Shown here: positions 26,619-35,738 of the stretch, piece after piece | How positions within the stretch are numbered: position 1 is the first letter of the stretch | Layout: every line of letters starts with the position of its first letter | DNA from: Lacrimispora xylanisolvens | Lineage (GTDB): Bacteria > Bacillota > Clostridia > Lachnospirales > Lachnospiraceae | Direction of reading: 5' to 3' | Assembly: GCF_002934545.1 (NCBI RefSeq) | Contig: NZ_PTJA01000001.1 | Coordinates: 1-64,000 of the forward strand | Length of the DNA stretch: 64,000 nucleotides | The notes under the pieces: generated by a model | What the model was told of the DNA's origin: nothing | Database searches by the model: none | The model's input: the letters and a program-made list of their open reading frames with translations, nothing else | Made by a program: the position numbers and the translations under genes

Positions 26619-27611
26619 ATGAAAAAAATTTTATCCATTGTAGCCGCTACAGCATTATCCGTGTCATTACTATCAGGCTGTCAAAGCAACAGGGAAAAGA
26701 CAACTGCAGATATAAAGGACTCAGCAGATATGACTGAATCAGCTGTGGAATCAGTTACTGAATCCGGAATAACTTATCCATATGAATACACAGATGCAGC
26801 AGGAAGAACCATTGCCATTGAAAAAGAACCACAAGCGGTGGTGACCAATTATCTTCCGTTATGGGAAACCTTGATTCTTTTAGGAGTTAAGCCAATTGCT
26901 GTATCTGGTGCAGATAATTACATAAAGACCTGGGATGCCTTTTCGGGGTACGATGTAAGCGGAGTGAAGGATCTTGGTGCCAGTGAGCTTAACCTGGAAT
27001 TGCTTGCCCAGTTAAAACCGGATATGATACTAAACCAGAGCTATGATATGAAAAATCTGGAGATTGAAAATCTGGAGAAAATCGGACCAGTCGCTGTCTT
27101 TGGAAATGATACGAAGATGGATTGGCGGCTTAGCCTGAGAGAAGTTGCAAAAATAGTGAATAAACAGGACAAGGCAGAAGAAGTAATTAAAGACATGGAT
27201 GAAAAGCTGGGGGCGGACAGAGAAAAGCTGGCAGAAAAATATAAAGACCAGACCGTAGTTCAGTTTTCACTTATGGGTAAAGATAAATATTACGTTGCAT
27301 ACCGCCCGGATCTATATGATAAGGAGAAAGGACTGGGATTAAATGTTCCGGAGGGCTTTACACAGTCAGAAACTTATGAGCAGATTTCAATGGAAGCACT
27401 TGTTAAGATGAACCCTGATTACATCTTTGTCAATGTATTTGACGGGGATGAGCCGTTATTGGAAGAACTTGAGAATAACTCTGTGTGGAAGTCATTAAAG
27501 GCGGTAAAGAATGAACATATATACCAGATTGATGGAAGCGGACATGCAGCCAGTCCTCTTGCAACTTTATATACCGTAAATTTTATCACTGATAAATTAA
27601 CGGCCGATTAA
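26619..27611 (+). CDS. Ferric-chelate-type substrate-binding lipoprotein
   Basis: 330 residues. Lipobox LSGC after a short signal, an acidic linker, then a FepB/BtuF-type (periplasmic_binding_2) fold: YTDAAGRTIAIEKEP, LGVKPIAVSG, LAQLKPDMILNQ, and VNVFDGDEPLLEEL. It captures an iron chelate, haem or corrinoid outside the membrane for the FecCD transporter downstream. Ligand cannot be read from sequence. Good AAAAGGAGA site. Confidence 0.88.
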   Translation: MKKILSIVAATALSVSLLSGCQSNREKTTADIKDSADMTESAVESVTESGITYPYEYTDAAGRTIAIEKEPQAVVTNYLPLWETLILLGVKPIAVSGADNYIKTWDAFSGYDVSGVKDLGASELNLELLAQLKPDMILNQSYDMKNLEIENLEKIGPVAVFGNDTKMDWRLSLREVAKIVNKQDKAEEVIKDMDEKLGADREKLAEKYKDQTVVQFSLMGKDKYYVAYRPDLYDKEKGLGLNVPEGFTQSETYEQISMEALVKMNPDYIFVNVFDGDEPLLEELENNSVWKSLKAVKNEHIYQIDGSGHAASPLATLYTVNFITDKLTAD

Positions 27612-27645
27612 ATTGCAGAAACTTAAGGAAAAGTGGTATTTTCAA

Positions 27646-27695
27646 ACAGGCAGATACGGTGTCTTTACGAATGTATCTGTCTGTTTCATTCTTTA
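27646..27695 (+). terminator. Attenuating terminator inside the cluster
   Basis: ACAGGCAGATAC (27646-27657) pairs with GTATCTGTCTGT (27673-27684), followed by TTTCATTCTTT. Partial termination here would give more binding protein than membrane transporter. Confidence 0.65.
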
Positions 27696-27710
27696 GAAAT
27701 GAGAGAAACG

Positions 27711-29456
27711 ATGTTAAAACAGGCAATAAAGTATTATAAGCCCTATAAATTTCTATTTTTAATTGATTTACTCTGTGCAGTGGCGGTAGCTGTAATTGAA
27801 TTATTATTTCCCTATGCCATCAGTCACATTGTTGACGACCTGCTTCCCCTGGGAAAATGGGATGAGATGGTAAAAATCAGTCTTTTGCTGGTTCTTGCAT
27901 ATTTTATAAATACCTTTTTATATATGGTCATTGATTATTGGGGTGAAAAGCTGGGCATGTACATTGAAAATGACCTGCGTAATGACCTCTTTACCCACTT
28001 GCAGAAGATGTCTTATCAGTTCTTTGATAATAATAAAACCGGACAGCTAATTGCAAAGGTTACGAACGATCTGCATCAGATAGGAACGGTTGCTCACTAT
28101 GCACCAGAGCAGTTTCTGGTTGCCGGATCTATGTTAGTAACCACAGTGATCATTATGATGTCGATCAGTAAGATGCTTGCCTGCCTGATCGTAATAAATG
28201 TAGGGTTACTGTTAGCGGTCAATATTAATTTTACAAAGGTCATGGTCAATATTTCACGGAGATTGTTTGGCAATGTGGAAGAGATGTCAGCAGAACTGGA
28301 AGAGAATTTTGCGGGAATTCGTGTGGTACAGGCTTATTGCTGTGAAGCACATCAAAGAGAGACATTCCAAAAAACCACAGAGCGTTATTGCAAACGGCAG
28401 CAGGAGGGCTTTCTTCGAATGGCGGCCTGTAATGGAATTACATATTTTGTCACAAAACTTCTTCCGGTGTTAATTATACTGGCTGGTGGCTGGCTGGCAC
28501 TCCATGGCAGAATCAGTGAGGGACAATTTTTTAGTTTTATTCTGCTTACCAATCTGCTGCTAAAACCGGTTGAAATGCTAAGTAATTTTGCTGCACGATA
28601 CCCAAAAGGAATTGCTGGATTTCAAAATTTTGTGGAACTCATGAAGATAGAGCCTGATATTAAGGACCGTGAGGATGCAGTGGAACTGGAACAGCCAAAG
28701 GGCGAGATTGTATTTAAGGATGTGAACTTTTCCTATGAAGAAGGAAAAACGGTTCTTGAGAATCTGTCTCTTACCATAAGGGAAGGAGAGACGGTAGCTT
28801 TTGTAGGAAACTCTGGCTCTGGAAAAAGTACGATCTGCGGTTTGATTCCAAGATTCTATGAAATCAGCAAAGGCTCCATTCACATTGAAGGAAAGAACAT
28901 TCAGGATATCCGTTTAAAATCCTTGAGACAGCATATCGGTGTAGTGGCGCAGGATGTATTTCTTTTCTCCGGAACAATAGAAGAAAATATCCGGGTGGGA
29001 AAACAAGATGCAAGTGAGGAAGAGCTGTGGAAAGCAGCAAAGCAGGCAAATCTTTATGATTTTATTATAGAACAGCCCAAAGGAATGAAAACCATGATCG
29101 GGGAGCGGGGAATCAAGCTTTCCGGCGGGCAAAAGCAAAGACTATCCATTGCAAGAATGTTTTTAAAAAATCCCCCGATTCTGATTCTTGATGAGGCAAC
29201 CTCAGCTCTTGATGCAGAAAATGAAATGGAAATCCACCGCTCCTTACGAGAACTTTCCAAAGGAAGAACCACACTTTTAATTGCCCATCGTTTTTCTACC
29301 ATTAAAGATGCCAGCCGTATCATTGTGGTGGAGCCAGGCGGAACAATTCAGGAAGGAACTCACGAAGAGCTAATGAAAGGCAATGGGATTTATAAAAAGT
29401 TATATGAATTACAACAGAATGCACTTACTAATGACAGATTGAGTGGGAAGGAGTAA
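27711..29456 (+). CDS. ABC half transporter, exporter fold (YbtPQ/IrtAB-like context)
   Basis: 581 residues from an ATG after GAGAG; longer frames start within the preceding terminator hairpin. Six membrane helices, then an ATPase with Walker A GNSGSGKST, signature LSGGQKQRLSIARMF, Walker B ILILDEATSALD and the H-loop histidine. Type IV (exporter) fold. In a siderophore cluster such proteins may export a chelator, or import a loaded one as YbtPQ and IrtAB do. Only one half is present, so it would be a homodimer. Direction is not decidable here. Confidence 0.85.
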   Translation: MLKQAIKYYKPYKFLFLIDLLCAVAVAVIELLFPYAISHIVDDLLPLGKWDEMVKISLLLVLAYFINTFLYMVIDYWGEKLGMYIENDLRNDLFTHLQKMSYQFFDNNKTGQLIAKVTNDLHQIGTVAHYAPEQFLVAGSMLVTTVIIMMSISKMLACLIVINVGLLLAVNINFTKVMVNISRRLFGNVEEMSAELEENFAGIRVVQAYCCEAHQRETFQKTTERYCKRQQEGFLRMAACNGITYFVTKLLPVLIILAGGWLALHGRISEGQFFSFILLTNLLLKPVEMLSNFAARYPKGIAGFQNFVELMKIEPDIKDREDAVELEQPKGEIVFKDVNFSYEEGKTVLENLSLTIREGETVAFVGNSGSGKSTICGLIPRFYEISKGSIHIEGKNIQDIRLKSLRQHIGVVAQDVFLFSGTIEENIRVGKQDASEEELWKAAKQANLYDFIIEQPKGMKTMIGERGIKLSGGQKQRLSIARMFLKNPPILILDEATSALDAENEMEIHRSLRELSKGRTTLLIAHRFSTIKDASRIIVVEPGGTIQEGTHEELMKGNGIYKKLYELQQNALTNDRLSGKE

Positions 29457-29458
29457 GA

Positions 29459-30457
29459 ATGAAATACAGGAACCGGGCTATAATCGTGATTTCAGGCAGC
29501 CTTTTTGTGCTCTGCGTGGCGATTTTCATATCCATTATGACGGGTGCCGCTAACCTCACTTTTCAGGTCGTGAGTGACTCATTTTTCTCGTTTCATGCAG
29601 ACGACTCAAATCATCTGCTGGTTCGGGACATGAGAGTACCGAGAGCGATCTCCGGTGCCTTAATCGGAGCTGCACTTGCTGTGGCAGGAGCAATGATGCA
29701 GGGTATGACCAGAAATCCACTGGCAGATTCCGGTCTTATGGGACTAAGTGCAGGTGCGGGATTATTTTTGGCAGTTTCCCTGATATTTTTAAAGGGAATG
29801 AGTTATTCCGGGATTATTGGAATGACCTTTCTTGGAGCCGCTTTTGGCGCAGGGAGCGTACATCTGATCAGCATTTTGGTTCCGGGGGGAAATGAATCCA
29901 TGAAGCTGGTACTTGCAGGGGCTACTGTAAGCACATTATTTTCTGCTATCAGCCAGGCCATTGCCATCTACACCAATGCTTCCCAAAGTATTATGTTCTG
30001 GACCATGGGAAATGCTTCTGGAGTCACCTGGTCCCAGTTAAGGATCGGAGGCCCCGTAATAGCCGCCAGCATTGTGGCTGGAATTGGTTTATCAAAGAGA
30101 ATTTCTATCTTGAATATGGGAGAGGAGACCGCAAGGGGGTTAGGAGTAAACACCGGACAGACCAGAAGACTGGGAACGATTCTGGTAGTACTGCTTTCTG
30201 GAACCTCCTTTGCTCTTTGCGGAAGTATTACTTTTGTAGGAATGATGATTCCTCATTTTGTAAGATTTCTGGTGGGACCGGATTATCGGCTCATTATCCC
30301 GATCAGCGCCTTACAGGGAGCCGTTTTGGTGGTGGTGGCAGATGTGTTCTCAAAGACCATTAATGCTCCGGCTGAGATTCCCCTGGGAGCGGTAATCGGG
30401 GTGATTGGTGTCCCGATCTTTCTTTATTATGCAAGCAAAGAAAGGGGGAGGGATTAA
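29459..30457 (+). CDS. FecCD-family permease 1
   Basis: 332 residues with about ten membrane helices. Typical motifs: VRDMRVPRAISGALIGAALA, GMTRNPLADSGLMGLSAGA and SITFVGMMIPHFVRFLVG. One half of a type II importer channel for iron chelates or B12. Starts two bases after the exporter-fold gene. Confidence 0.93.
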   Translation: MKYRNRAIIVISGSLFVLCVAIFISIMTGAANLTFQVVSDSFFSFHADDSNHLLVRDMRVPRAISGALIGAALAVAGAMMQGMTRNPLADSGLMGLSAGAGLFLAVSLIFLKGMSYSGIIGMTFLGAAFGAGSVHLISILVPGGNESMKLVLAGATVSTLFSAISQAIAIYTNASQSIMFWTMGNASGVTWSQLRIGGPVIAASIVAGIGLSKRISILNMGEETARGLGVNTGQTRRLGTILVVLLSGTSFALCGSITFVGMMIPHFVRFLVGPDYRLIIPISALQGAVLVVVADVFSKTINAPAEIPLGAVIGVIGVPIFLYYASKERGRD

Positions 30458-31498
30458 ATGCAGAATCTATGGAAACAGTCCCGCTGTATTCGTTTACTGG
30501 CAATGTCATTACTGCTCTTAGGCTTCCTTTTCTTTGTAAGTATTAACGCTGGCTATACTCCCATTGGAATGGGAGATATGCTGCGTATTTTAAGCGGTGG
30601 GGGAGATGGTGGAGAGAACATGATTGTATTCGACTTCCGCCTTCCTCGTATCGTGACTGCTATATTAGTGGGCATGGGATTTTCCCTGTCAGGATGTGTG
30701 CTGCAGGGCATTACGAGAAATCCGTTGGCAGATCCGGGACTTCTGGGCATTAATTCCGGTGCAGGAATCGTAGTTCTGATTTTTATGACATTGTCCGGTA
30801 CCCTTAGTATGGGAGGTGTTCTGAGCCTTCCCTTCCTATCCTTGCTTGGAGCATTGCTGACCAGTGGATTGCTATATGTCATCTCAGTGCAAAAAGGACG
30901 GGGACTCAATACTGCCCGTCTGATACTCAATGGAATTGCCATTCAGGCCGGTATCAATGCACTGATGACCATACTGGTCCTTAAACTGGATGACACTCAG
31001 TACAATACTCTGGCTGTCTGGCAAGCGGGAAGTATTCATAATTCCAACTGGAAGATGGTTATCAGTCTGGTCCCCTGGATTTTTACCGCAATGGGATACC
31101 TGTGTTTGAGAGCGAGGGAGCTGGATATTTTGATGGTCGGCGATGAACTTTCTGCCGGAGTGGGAGTTTCAGTTCAAAAAGAGAAGAAAATACTCCTATT
31201 TATGGCGGTGGCACTAGCGGCCGCTTCTGTATCAGTAAGCGGAAGCCTGCATTTTGTAGGACTTTTAGGACCACATATGGCAAGAAGAATTGTTGGCTCC
31301 AGACACAGGATTCTTCTTCCTTTTTGCGCTGTGACCGGTGCAATTCTGGTACTGGCAGCGGATACCATAGGCAGGATTATAATAGAGCCGTCGGAGATTC
31401 CGGCAGGAATTGTAGCTGCAATTTTAGGCGCACCTTATTTCCTCTTTCTTTTAGTTGCAAACAGCCGTGCTGGAAGAAAAGAGAACACAGGAATATAA
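30458..31498 (+). CDS. FecCD-family permease 2
   Basis: 346 residues, ten membrane helices, same family as the preceding gene (FDFRLPRIVTAILVGMGFSL, GITRNPLADPGLLGINSGA, LHFVGLLGPHMARRIVG). It starts on the base after the previous stop. Together they form a heterodimeric channel. Confidence 0.93.
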   Translation: MQNLWKQSRCIRLLAMSLLLLGFLFFVSINAGYTPIGMGDMLRILSGGGDGGENMIVFDFRLPRIVTAILVGMGFSLSGCVLQGITRNPLADPGLLGINSGAGIVVLIFMTLSGTLSMGGVLSLPFLSLLGALLTSGLLYVISVQKGRGLNTARLILNGIAIQAGINALMTILVLKLDDTQYNTLAVWQAGSIHNSNWKMVISLVPWIFTAMGYLCLRARELDILMVGDELSAGVGVSVQKEKKILLFMAVALAAASVSVSGSLHFVGLLGPHMARRIVGSRHRILLPFCAVTGAILVLAADTIGRIIIEPSEIPAGIVAAILGAPYFLFLLVANSRAGRKENTGI

Positions 31499-31518
31499 AA
31501 CATTTGGGAGGAACCAGG

Positions 31519-32346
31519 ATGAGAGAATTGAAGACAGAACAGGTGAGAGTGGCTTATGGGGAGAATGTTATTATTGAAAACTTAAGCTTAGAGATACCTT
31601 CTGGTAAAATCACCACCATCATAGGTCCCAATGGATGCGGCAAATCCACTCTGTTAAAAACCATCGGAAGGCTTATGAAGGCGAAAAAGGGAGTGGTGTA
31701 TCTGGATGGCACAGACATCTACCGGTTATCCGGTAAAGAATTTGCCAGGAAACTTGCAATTCTTCCTCAGAGTCCTCTTGCACCCGAAGGTCTGACAGCG
31801 GAAGAACTGGTATCTTATGGACGATATGCTCATCAAAAGGGATTTGTAAAACAAAGTGAAAAGGACCGGGAGATAATCAGGTGGGCGCTTGAAGTTACCA
31901 ATCTTTCAGCACTTGGCAAAAGAAGTATTGACCATATGTCCGGAGGACAACGGCAGAGGGTGTGGATAGCCATGGCATTGGCACAGCAGGCAGATATAAT
32001 TTTACTTGATGAGCCAACTACTTATCTGGATGTGGCCTATCAGCTTGAGATATTGGAACTATTAGAAAATCTCAATAAAACCCAGGGGTGTACCATTGTA
32101 ATGGTGCTTCATGACATCAATATGGCTTCCAGGTATGCGGATTATCTCATTGCATTAAAAAAAGGAAAAGTAATAGGGAAAGGTACGCCCCATCAGGTGA
32201 TTACCAGGGAGTTACTCCGGGAGGTCTATCAGATTGAGGCGGATATTATGATAGAAGATTACAGTAAAAAGCCGGTTTGCATGTCCTGTCGGCTTTGCCG
32301 TAGCAAGGAAATTGACACAGCGGTGGTAGAAACAGCAATCGTGTAG
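31519..32346 (+). CDS. FepC-like ABC ATPase with cysteine-rich tail
   Basis: 275 residues from the ATG after GGGAGGAACCAGG. Walker A GPNGCGKST, Q-loop LPQSPLAPEG, signature MSGGQRQRVWIAMAL, Walker B IILLDEPTTYLD. It drives the two FecCD permeases. Unusual: beyond the ATPase domain a tail reads KPVCMSCRLCRSKEID, a CxxCxxC cluster not part of the standard FepC. It might bind a metal or an Fe-S cluster, or interact with the reductase encoded next. Confidence 0.92.
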   Translation: MRELKTEQVRVAYGENVIIENLSLEIPSGKITTIIGPNGCGKSTLLKTIGRLMKAKKGVVYLDGTDIYRLSGKEFARKLAILPQSPLAPEGLTAEELVSYGRYAHQKGFVKQSEKDREIIRWALEVTNLSALGKRSIDHMSGGQRQRVWIAMALAQQADIILLDEPTTYLDVAYQLEILELLENLNKTQGCTIVMVLHDINMASRYADYLIALKKGKVIGKGTPHQVITRELLREVYQIEADIMIEDYSKKPVCMSCRLCRSKEIDTAVVETAIV

Positions 32347-32367
32347 TAAAATGGAGGTCATTAAAAT

Positions 32368-33108
32368 ATGAAGAAAATAGCAATATACGGAAAAGGCGGC
32401 ATTGGAAAATCCACTACAGTTTCCAATCTGTCTGCAGCACTGGCTGCTAAAGGATATAGAGTGATGCAGATCGGGTGTGATCCTAAAGCAGATTCCTCCA
32501 GGAATTTGACCGGAGGAAAGAAAATTCCAACGGTACTGGAGCTTTTGCGGGATAAAGAGAATCTGGTTCTTACGGATCTGGTCCATGAGGGAGATGAAGG
32601 CGTACTATGCGTGGAAGCCGGAGGACCGGTTCCTGGAGTTGGATGTGCAGGGCGAGGAATTATAACGGCATTTGAGAAGCTGGAGGAGTTAGATGCATTT
32701 TCCGTATATCAGCCGGATATTGTAATCTATGATGTCCTGGGAGATGTGGTATGCGGTGGATTTGCCATGCCAATTCGGGGCGGTTATGCAGAGGAAGTCT
32801 ACATCGTATCTTCCGGTGAGATGATGTCCTTGTACGCAGCAAATAACATTGCATCAGCCGTTAAGATGTTTGGGAAACGAAAATATGCCTCTCTCCGGGG
32901 AATTATTTTAAACAGCAAAAACATTGATAATGAAGAAGCGCTGGTGGAACAGGCAGCCAGGGAGATTGAGACCCAGGTGGTGTTTCAGATACCAAGAAAT
33001 CCGCTGATCCAGCAGGCAGAAGCATTGGGAAAAACCGTAGTCAGTGCATTCCCGGATAGTGAGATGGCAAAAAACTATGAGAAACTTGGCAATTTGATTT
33101 TTAGTTAA
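32368..33108 (+). CDS. NifH/BchL-like iron protein (reductase ATPase)
   Basis: 246 residues, shorter than NifH (about 275-290), mainly at the C-terminus. P-loop GKGGIGKS at 8-15. The two cysteines that hold the [4Fe-4S] cluster between subunits are present: C93 in GVGCAGRG (NifH C97) and C129 in [12 protein letters not shown] (NifH C132). Expected to be a homodimer that passes electrons to the partner complex with ATP hydrolysis. It starts 22 bases after the ABC ATPase with AATGGAGG. No nif cofactor-assembly genes are in the window. Confidence 0.92.
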   Translation: MKKIAIYGKGGIGKSTTVSNLSAALAAKGYRVMQIGCDPKADSSRNLTGGKKIPTVLELLRDKENLVLTDLVHEGDEGVLCVEAGGPVPGVGCAGRGIITAFEKLEELDAFSVYQPDIVIYDVLGDVVCGGFAMPIRGGYAEEVYIVSSGEMMSLYAANNIASAVKMFGKRKYASLRGIILNSKNIDNEEALVEQAAREIETQVVFQIPRNPLIQQAEALGKTVVSAFPDSEMAKNYEKLGNLIFS

Positions 33109-33142
33109 GCCAGTTATTTACCAAACTGAAAAGGAGATTTTT

Positions 33143-34420
33143 ATGAGTCAACAGCATAAGGCCTGTCTGTTATCTGAGGTAGAGAGCAATCAGGGAATCC
33201 CTTTTTCCCATGCAGCCCCGGCCGTGGGGCATCATTGTCCCATGCATACGGCTCTGGCAACGCTTCAGGGGGTAAGGGGTGTTTCCACGCTTGTTGTGGG
33301 AATGCCGGAGTGCGGATTTTACAGCAGATATGTAATGGAGACACCAAAAGGTCCTGATGGAGAACTTCACTATACGTATGTGTTAGATGACAATGAAGTG
33401 GTATTTGGATGCCGGGAAGGATTACTAAAAGCGCTGGAAGAAATGCAACGAGACGGGGCAGATGCAATTGCTGTCATAATGACTTGTGTCCCGGCACTGA
33501 TTGGAGAAGACATTCAGGAAATTACGGAAAGTTTTGGTACAGGGCACAGGGCCAGGGCAGCTGCCATGGATCTGGCCCATTATAAGCGCAATGGCTATGA
33601 GGCTGGTTATTATGAAACTTATCTGGCACTGGCAGAATTTTGTGATGCATCAAAGAAGGAAAATATGGTCTTTCTTTTAGGCGGAGCCCAGTCACAAGAG
33701 GGCAGGGAACTATGTGAATGGTTGTATACAGGGCCTTCTTCCTATGATATCGTTACAATTGAAGATGTCTTTGAATTAAGTCAGTTTACTAAAATCAGCA
33801 GTTCCTGCCTCAATATCGTCACGAATATCCATTTCCTTCCGCTGGCAAAGCGGTTAGAAGCAATCTATGATATCCCTTATGTTTTTTTGGGAGAAACTTA
33901 TGGAAGAGGTGGCATTCAGGAGGTATATAAGAAAATCGGAGCCACCCTTCTGTTGAAAGAGACTCCGGTCTTTTCCCACTCCCAGGAGGCCGCTAAGTTA
34001 GAGGCCAGTGTGAGAGAAAGGTTAGAGGGCAGCCGCTTTCTCCTTACAGCAAACATTCCGGATGCCCTGATTTTAACCGAGTATCTGTGTTCCCTTTCTA
34101 TGACGCCCTGTTTTCTTCATCTGGAAGAATACCAGCAGTGGATGAAAGAATGGAAAAATAAGATATTGTCCCACGGTTCCAATCCTTTGACTGCATTTCT
34201 TGTAGAAGATAGCATAGCAGAAGACGGATTTAAGGAGCTTGGTTTTGAAAAGCCGGGAAGTTATCGGTTTGTCATTGGAAAAGAGATTGGAGAGGAGATT
34301 GGTTGTCTGAAAGCTGGAAGAAGCTTTTTGCCGCCGCTCATTGGATATGAGAGAACCCTTGCCCTTCTTAAACTTCTTGACGGGCTTTTAAGAGAGGAGA
34401 ATACCTATGCCGCTTTATAA
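33143..34420 (+). CDS. Nitrogenase component-1-like protein, NifD/BchN-type
   Basis: 425 residues of the oxidored_nitro fold. Three cysteines match P-cluster or NB-cluster ligands: C32 in GHHCPMH, C57 in PECGFYSRY and C115 in MTCVPALIGEDI. The spacing of 25 and 58 resembles BchN. The FeMo-cofactor cysteine (NifD C275) aligns with asparagine in LNIVTNIHFLPLA, so this is not a dinitrogen-reducing enzyme of the Nif type. An extra cysteine, C90, sits in VVFGCREGL. Coupled to its partner by a 14-base overlap. Substrate unknown. Confidence 0.88.
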   Translation: MSQQHKACLLSEVESNQGIPFSHAAPAVGHHCPMHTALATLQGVRGVSTLVVGMPECGFYSRYVMETPKGPDGELHYTYVLDDNEVVFGCREGLLKALEEMQRDGADAIAVIMTCVPALIGEDIQEITESFGTGHRARAAAMDLAHYKRNGYEAGYYETYLALAEFCDASKKENMVFLLGGAQSQEGRELCEWLYTGPSSYDIVTIEDVFELSQFTKISSSCLNIVTNIHFLPLAKRLEAIYDIPYVFLGETYGRGGIQEVYKKIGATLLLKETPVFSHSQEAAKLEASVRERLEGSRFLLTANIPDALILTEYLCSLSMTPCFLHLEEYQQWMKEWKNKILSHGSNPLTAFLVEDSIAEDGFKELGFEKPGSYRFVIGKEIGEEIGCLKAGRSFLPPLIGYERTLALLKLLDGLLREENTYAAL

Positions 34421-35558
34421 GAACGTACCGGAGCCATCGGGAAGAATGGGACTAATATGGTCGCTGGCGACAATCTATGACAGCGCAGTCATTGAATATG
34501 GTTCTATGGGACATATGCTGTACGCCCAAAAATGGATGAATCAGACCGGGATGATAAAATATGGGGAATTGATATCTACTCATTTGTCCGAAAAGGATAT
34601 TGCACTGGGGATTACAAAAAGGCTGGAAGAATGTGTAGAAGAAGTGGTAAAACCTGGTCGTGCCAAAGTGATATTTTTGATTCCATCAAGTGTGCCCGAG
34701 ATGATTGGGACCGATCTGGAATCCATTGGTGAAGAGCTGTCGGCGGCATATCCGGGCATCCCAATTATTACATTTAAAGCAGGTAATTTTAAGGCATCAA
34801 GGGAACAGGGGATGGAGGAAGCCTATGAGAAAATTGTCCGACACTTGTCAGAAGAAGGCAATGAAGGAATCGGTACATTAAAAAAGGATTCTTTTAATTT
34901 ATTTGGAATCTCCTGTGACTGGTCACGTTTTCAGGCGGACACAGCAGAGATCTGCCGCATGATGGAGAGAGGTTTTGACATGGAACCGGCGGCAATATTG
35001 GGATCATCCTGCAGTATGGATCAGATCTGCCAAATGACAAAGGCAAAAATAACGCTGGTTATTCGAAAAGAAGGCCTTAAAGCAGCTAAGCTACTTTATA
35101 AACAGTGGGGCGTTCCCTACCTTTATCTGGCACCTTATGGACTTGCCGGAACTCTTCAGTGGATAAAGGAACTGGAAACAATTCTTGGTAAAAGGGCAGA
35201 ACAAACTTTCCTTAAAAAGGAGCAGGAAGAGGTCGCCCATGCAAAACATATCTGCCAGCTTTATACCCGACTTCATAAAGAGCGGGCAAACATATGGATT
35301 GGCGGAGAAGATGAATTAGCCAGAGGTATTAGCACATTTGCCATGAACGAGATTGGATTTACATTTGCTCAGGGTGGAATTCATATGTCCGATGGAGTAG
35401 AGCTTAGGAATAATCCCGGGTTGTTTTCCATTGAAGTCAGGCGCAGCATTCTGTCTCAGAGTATAAACCCTTATGAACTTCCATTTATGGGATTTCGGGG
35501 AGCCTTAAATTTATGCGGACTGTGGCACCAATATATAACGGACAGGACATTTCAGTGA
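34407..35558 (+). CDS. Nitrogenase component-1-like protein, NifK/BchB-type partner
   Basis: 383 residues of the same fold, with YGSMGHMLYAQKW, SVPEMIGTDLESIGEEL, VPYLYLAPYGLAGT and the C-terminal PFMGFRGALNL. All three usual cysteine positions are replaced. H36 in GSMGHML aligns in position with Asp36 of BchB, which is the fourth ligand of the DPOR cluster as I remember the structure. So a 3Cys+1His bridging cluster is possible. Start after GAGAGGAGAA; overlaps its partner. Last gene of the cluster. Confidence 0.87.
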   Translation: MPLYKNVPEPSGRMGLIWSLATIYDSAVIEYGSMGHMLYAQKWMNQTGMIKYGELISTHLSEKDIALGITKRLEECVEEVVKPGRAKVIFLIPSSVPEMIGTDLESIGEELSAAYPGIPIITFKAGNFKASREQGMEEAYEKIVRHLSEEGNEGIGTLKKDSFNLFGISCDWSRFQADTAEICRMMERGFDMEPAAILGSSCSMDQICQMTKAKITLVIRKEGLKAAKLLYKQWGVPYLYLAPYGLAGTLQWIKELETILGKRAEQTFLKKEQEEVAHAKHICQLYTRLHKERANIWIGGEDELARGISTFAMNEIGFTFAQGGIHMSDGVELRNNPGLFSIEVRRSILSQSINPYELPFMGFRGALNLCGLWHQYITDRTFQ

Positions 35559-35574
35559 TTTGTTATGTGACACC

Positions 35575-35728
35575 AGAAAAGGAAGGAGCCGGCAAGAGGG
35601 GGGATCCTGCCGGCTAAAGTATGAAAAAAAGTATATTCTAAAAGGTTACTGGCCTCTTTACATTTATTACTATACCGGGAAATTGTGATAGGAGTTTGTT
35701 GTAACTGTGAATAGTTTGTGAAATGCAG
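35575..35728 (+). repeat. Intergenic repeat copy 1, with covarying stem
   Basis: About 150 bases aligned with 38275-38428: GGAGCCGGCA...TGCCGGCT stem, AAGTATGAAAAA, then GCCTCTTT, TATACCGG and TGTGAA-N5-TGTGAA at the end. The copy at 38275 has GCCGGT with ACCGGC, so the stem changed on both sides together. It lies just upstream of the acetyltransferase ribosome site. Confidence 0.7.
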
Positions 35729-35738
35729 TGGAGGATCT

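Noticed and set aside
32368-35558. True nitrogenase (nifHDK)
   Set aside because: FeMo-co cysteine absent, no P-cluster cysteines in the second subunit, no nifB/E/N or other assembly genes, and short subunits.
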